64,000 nucleotides of DNA from Bradyrhizobium diazoefficiens (GTDB lineage Bacteria; Pseudomonadota; Alphaproteobacteria; Rhizobiales; Xanthobacteraceae): positions 2,384,501 through 2,448,500 of the forward strand of contig NZ_CP067102.1 in NCBI RefSeq assembly GCF_016616885.1, read 5' to 3'. The notes under the pieces are model-generated. The model did no database searches and was not told the DNA's origin. It saw only the letters and a list, made by a program, of their open reading frames with translations. Positions 62,302 to 64,000 of the stretch are shown in pieces (positions within the stretch are counted from its first letter, which is position 1; each line of letters starts with the position of its first letter). A program made the translations under genes and the position numbers.

Positions 62302-64000
62302 ATGAACAGGACAGTCTTTGCCCTCCCGGCCAGAAGCGATTACGTCACCCGCGGCGGTCTCGCGATCTCGCGCGTGGCCGAGCAGTTCACCGGCGGCGCC
62401 AACAGGCTCGACGATCTCGTCAGCCTGCTCGACCGGCGCCGCGGCGTGGTGCTGTCCTCCGGCACGACCGTCCCCGGGCGCTACGAGAGCTTTGACCTTG
62501 GCTTCTCCGATCCGCCGCTCAAGCTCGAGACCACTGGCGTCAATTTCAAGCTCGAAGCGCTCAACGCGCGTGGCGAGGTGCTGATCGCCTTCCTCGCTGA
62601 CGTCCTGCGCGAGCCCTGCGTCGTGGTCTCCGGGAAGACCGCCACGCGCCTTGCCGGCCACATCATCCGTGGCGACGCGCCGGTCGAGGAAGACCAGCGC
62701 ACGCGGCGCGCCAGCGTGATGTCGCTGGTGCGCGATCTCGTCGCCGCCTTCTCCGCCAATGACGACGGGCTGCTCGGCCTGTTCGGCGCCTTCGCCTACG
62801 ATCTCGTCTTCCAGATCGAGGACCTCGTGCAGAAGCGTCGGCGCGAGGACGATCAGCGCGACATCGTGCTCTACGTCCCCGATCGCCTGCTCGCCTATGA
62901 CCGTGCCACAGGGCGCGGCGTCGTGCTCAGCTACGATTTCGCGTGGAAGGGCAAGTCGACCGAAGGCCTGCCGCGCGAGACAGCCGACAGCCCGTATGTG
63001 AAGACGGGGCGCCAGGGCTTTGCCGATCACGCGCCCGGCGAATACCAGGCCACAGTCGAGACCGCGCGCGCGGCCTTTGCCCGCGGTGATCTCTTTGAAG
63101 CCGTGCCGGGCCAGCTCTTCGCCGAGCCCTGTGACCGCTCGCCGGCCGAAGTGTTCCAGCGACTCTGTGTCATCAACCCGTCGCCCTATGGCGCGCTGAT
63201 GAATCTCGGCGACGGCGAATTCCTCGTCTCCGCTTCGCCGGAAATGTTCGTGCGCTCCGACGGGCGCCGCGTCGAGACCTGTCCGATTTCAGGCACGATC
63301 GCGCGCGGCACCGATGCGATCGGCGATGCCGAGCAGATCCGCCAGCTCCTGAACTCGGAGAAGGACGAGTTCGAGCTCAACATGTGCACCGACGTCGATC
63401 GCAACGACAAGGCGCGCGTCTGCGTCCCCGGCACGATCAAGGTCCTGGCGCGCCGGCAGATCGAGACCTACTCAAAGCTGTTCCACACCGTCGATCACGT
63501 CGAGGGCATGTTGCGTCCCGGCTTCGACGCGCTCGACGCTTTCCTCACCCACGCCTGGGCGGTGACGGTGACCGGGGCGCCAAAGCTGTGGGCCATGCAG
63601 TTCGTCGAGGATCACGAACGCTCGCCGCGGCGCTGGTATGCCGGCGCGATCGGCGCGGTGAACTTCGATGGCAGCATCAACACCGGTCTCACCATCCGCA
63701 CCATCCGCATGAAGGACGGTCTCGCCGAGGTTCGCGTCGGCGCTACATGCCTGTTCGACTCCGATCCCGCCGCGGAAGATCGCGAATGCCAGGTGAAAGC
63801 CGCAGCCCTGTTTCAGGCGCTGCGCGGCGATCCGCCGAAGCCGCTGTCGGCGTTTGCCCCCGATGCCACCGGTTCGGGCAAGCGCGTGCTGCTGATCGAC
63901 CACGACGACAGTTTTGTGCACATGCTCGCCGATTATTTCCGTCAGGTCGGCGCCAGCGTTACCGTGGTCCGCTACGTGCATGCGCTCGACATGCTCAAGC
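62302..64000 (+). CDS. trpE(G): Anthranilate synthase TrpE(G) fusion, 3' end outside the window
   Basis: A continuously open frame of 566 visible codons. Residues 1 to about 510 are TrpE (chorismate-binding component; SASPEMFVRSDGRRVETCPISGTIARG, TVTGAPKLWAMQFVE). From about residue 530 the glutamine-amidotransferase half (TrpG) begins with RVLLIDHDDSFVHMLADYFRQ. This single-chain enzyme is known in rhizobia and catalyses the first tryptophan-specific step. ATG 62302 is chosen with AAGAGGA upstream. Under attenuation by trpL. Confidence 0.95.
   Translation, partial: MNRTVFALPARSDYVTRGGLAISRVAEQFTGGANRLDDLVSLLDRRRGVVLSSGTTVPGRYESFDLGFSDPPLKLETTGVNFKLEALNARGEVLIAFLADVLREPCVVVSGKTATRLAGHIIRGDAPVEEDQRTRRASVMSLVRDLVAAFSANDDGLLGLFGAFAYDLVFQIEDLVQKRRREDDQRDIVLYVPDRLLAYDRATGRGVVLSYDFAWKGKSTEGLPRETADSPYVKTGRQGFADHAPGEYQATVETARAAFARGDLFEAVPGQLFAEPCDRSPAEVFQRLCVINPSPYGALMNLGDGEFLVSASPEMFVRSDGRRVETCPISGTIARGTDAIGDAEQIRQLLNSEKDEFELNMCTDVDRNDKARVCVPGTIKVLARRQIETYSKLFHTVDHVEGMLRPGFDALDAFLTHAWAVTVTGAPKLWAMQFVEDHERSPRRWYAGAIGAVNFDGSINTGLTIRTIRMKDGLAEVRVGATCLFDSDPAAEDRECQVKAAALFQALRGDPPKPLSAFAPDATGSGKRVLLIDHDDSFVHMLADYFRQVGASVTVVRYVHALDMLK

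Overview
The window reads as a piece of an alphaproteobacterial chromosome, most likely Bradyrhizobium or a close relative. This is inferred from the high GC content, one cytochrome b/c1 fusion gene (fbcH) behind the Rieske gene (fbcF), a fused trpE(G) behind a two-Trp leader peptide, a glpSTPQUV-type glycerol ABC transporter behind glpD, a long isocitrate lyase, and palindromic intergenic repeats. I saw no rRNA, tRNA, CRISPR, transposase or phage genes.

Layout. 1-6.8 kb: the end of glpD and a glycerol ABC transporter operon closed by a strong terminator. 6.9-14.5 kb: housekeeping and small genes (Old Yellow Enzyme reductase, DUF1993, MltB-like transglycosylase, two small unknowns, HtpX, a TPR protein, a histone-tail-like protein, a secreted HExxH protein, an ABM-like protein). 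14.7-19 kb: a RamB/ScfR-like regulator divergent from isocitrate lyase, then DUF4170 and a C-tail-anchored protein. 19-25.4 kb: phosphoesterase, Nudix, a GT-C-like membrane protein with a GT2 glycosyltransferase, GNAT, DUF1801, a secreted unknown and an exported HAD protein. 25.5-29.8 kb: an IclR-MFS-aminoacylase-RidA catabolic cluster whose aminoacylase is frameshifted.

29.8-37 kb: a divergent zinc-acquisition island around a perfect 20-bp Zur-type palindrome. Leftward lie a 62-residue unknown, a COG0523 GTPase, a DUF2946-like protein and a TonB receptor. Rightward lie a second DUF2946-like protein, a ZevA-like DUF1007 protein and a ZevB-like NicO permease. 37-44 kb: a MoxR-DUF58-DUF4159-membrane protein operon. 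44.3-47.9 kb: five overlapping genes (DUF1285, CoA pyrophosphatase, DUF6111, CCA-adding enzyme, TSUP permease).

48-54.4 kb looks accessory: a frameshifted TPR protein, small secreted proteins, a TauD-like dioxygenase, an unusual DapD-like succinyltransferase, a second TSUP permease and three copies of a degenerate repeat. 54.6-58.3 kb: DUF2158, HAD hydrolase, hemF, queD, queE and trmL. 58.6-64 kb: fbcFH, a dienelactone hydrolase, and the trpL leader with trpE(G), which runs off the end.

The most interesting items are the Zur island with its uncharacterised small proteins, the complementary defects in the two glycerol-transporter ATPases, the QueD homologue without the usual catalytic cysteine, the second-type DapD, and three apparent frameshifts that could be real or sequence errors.
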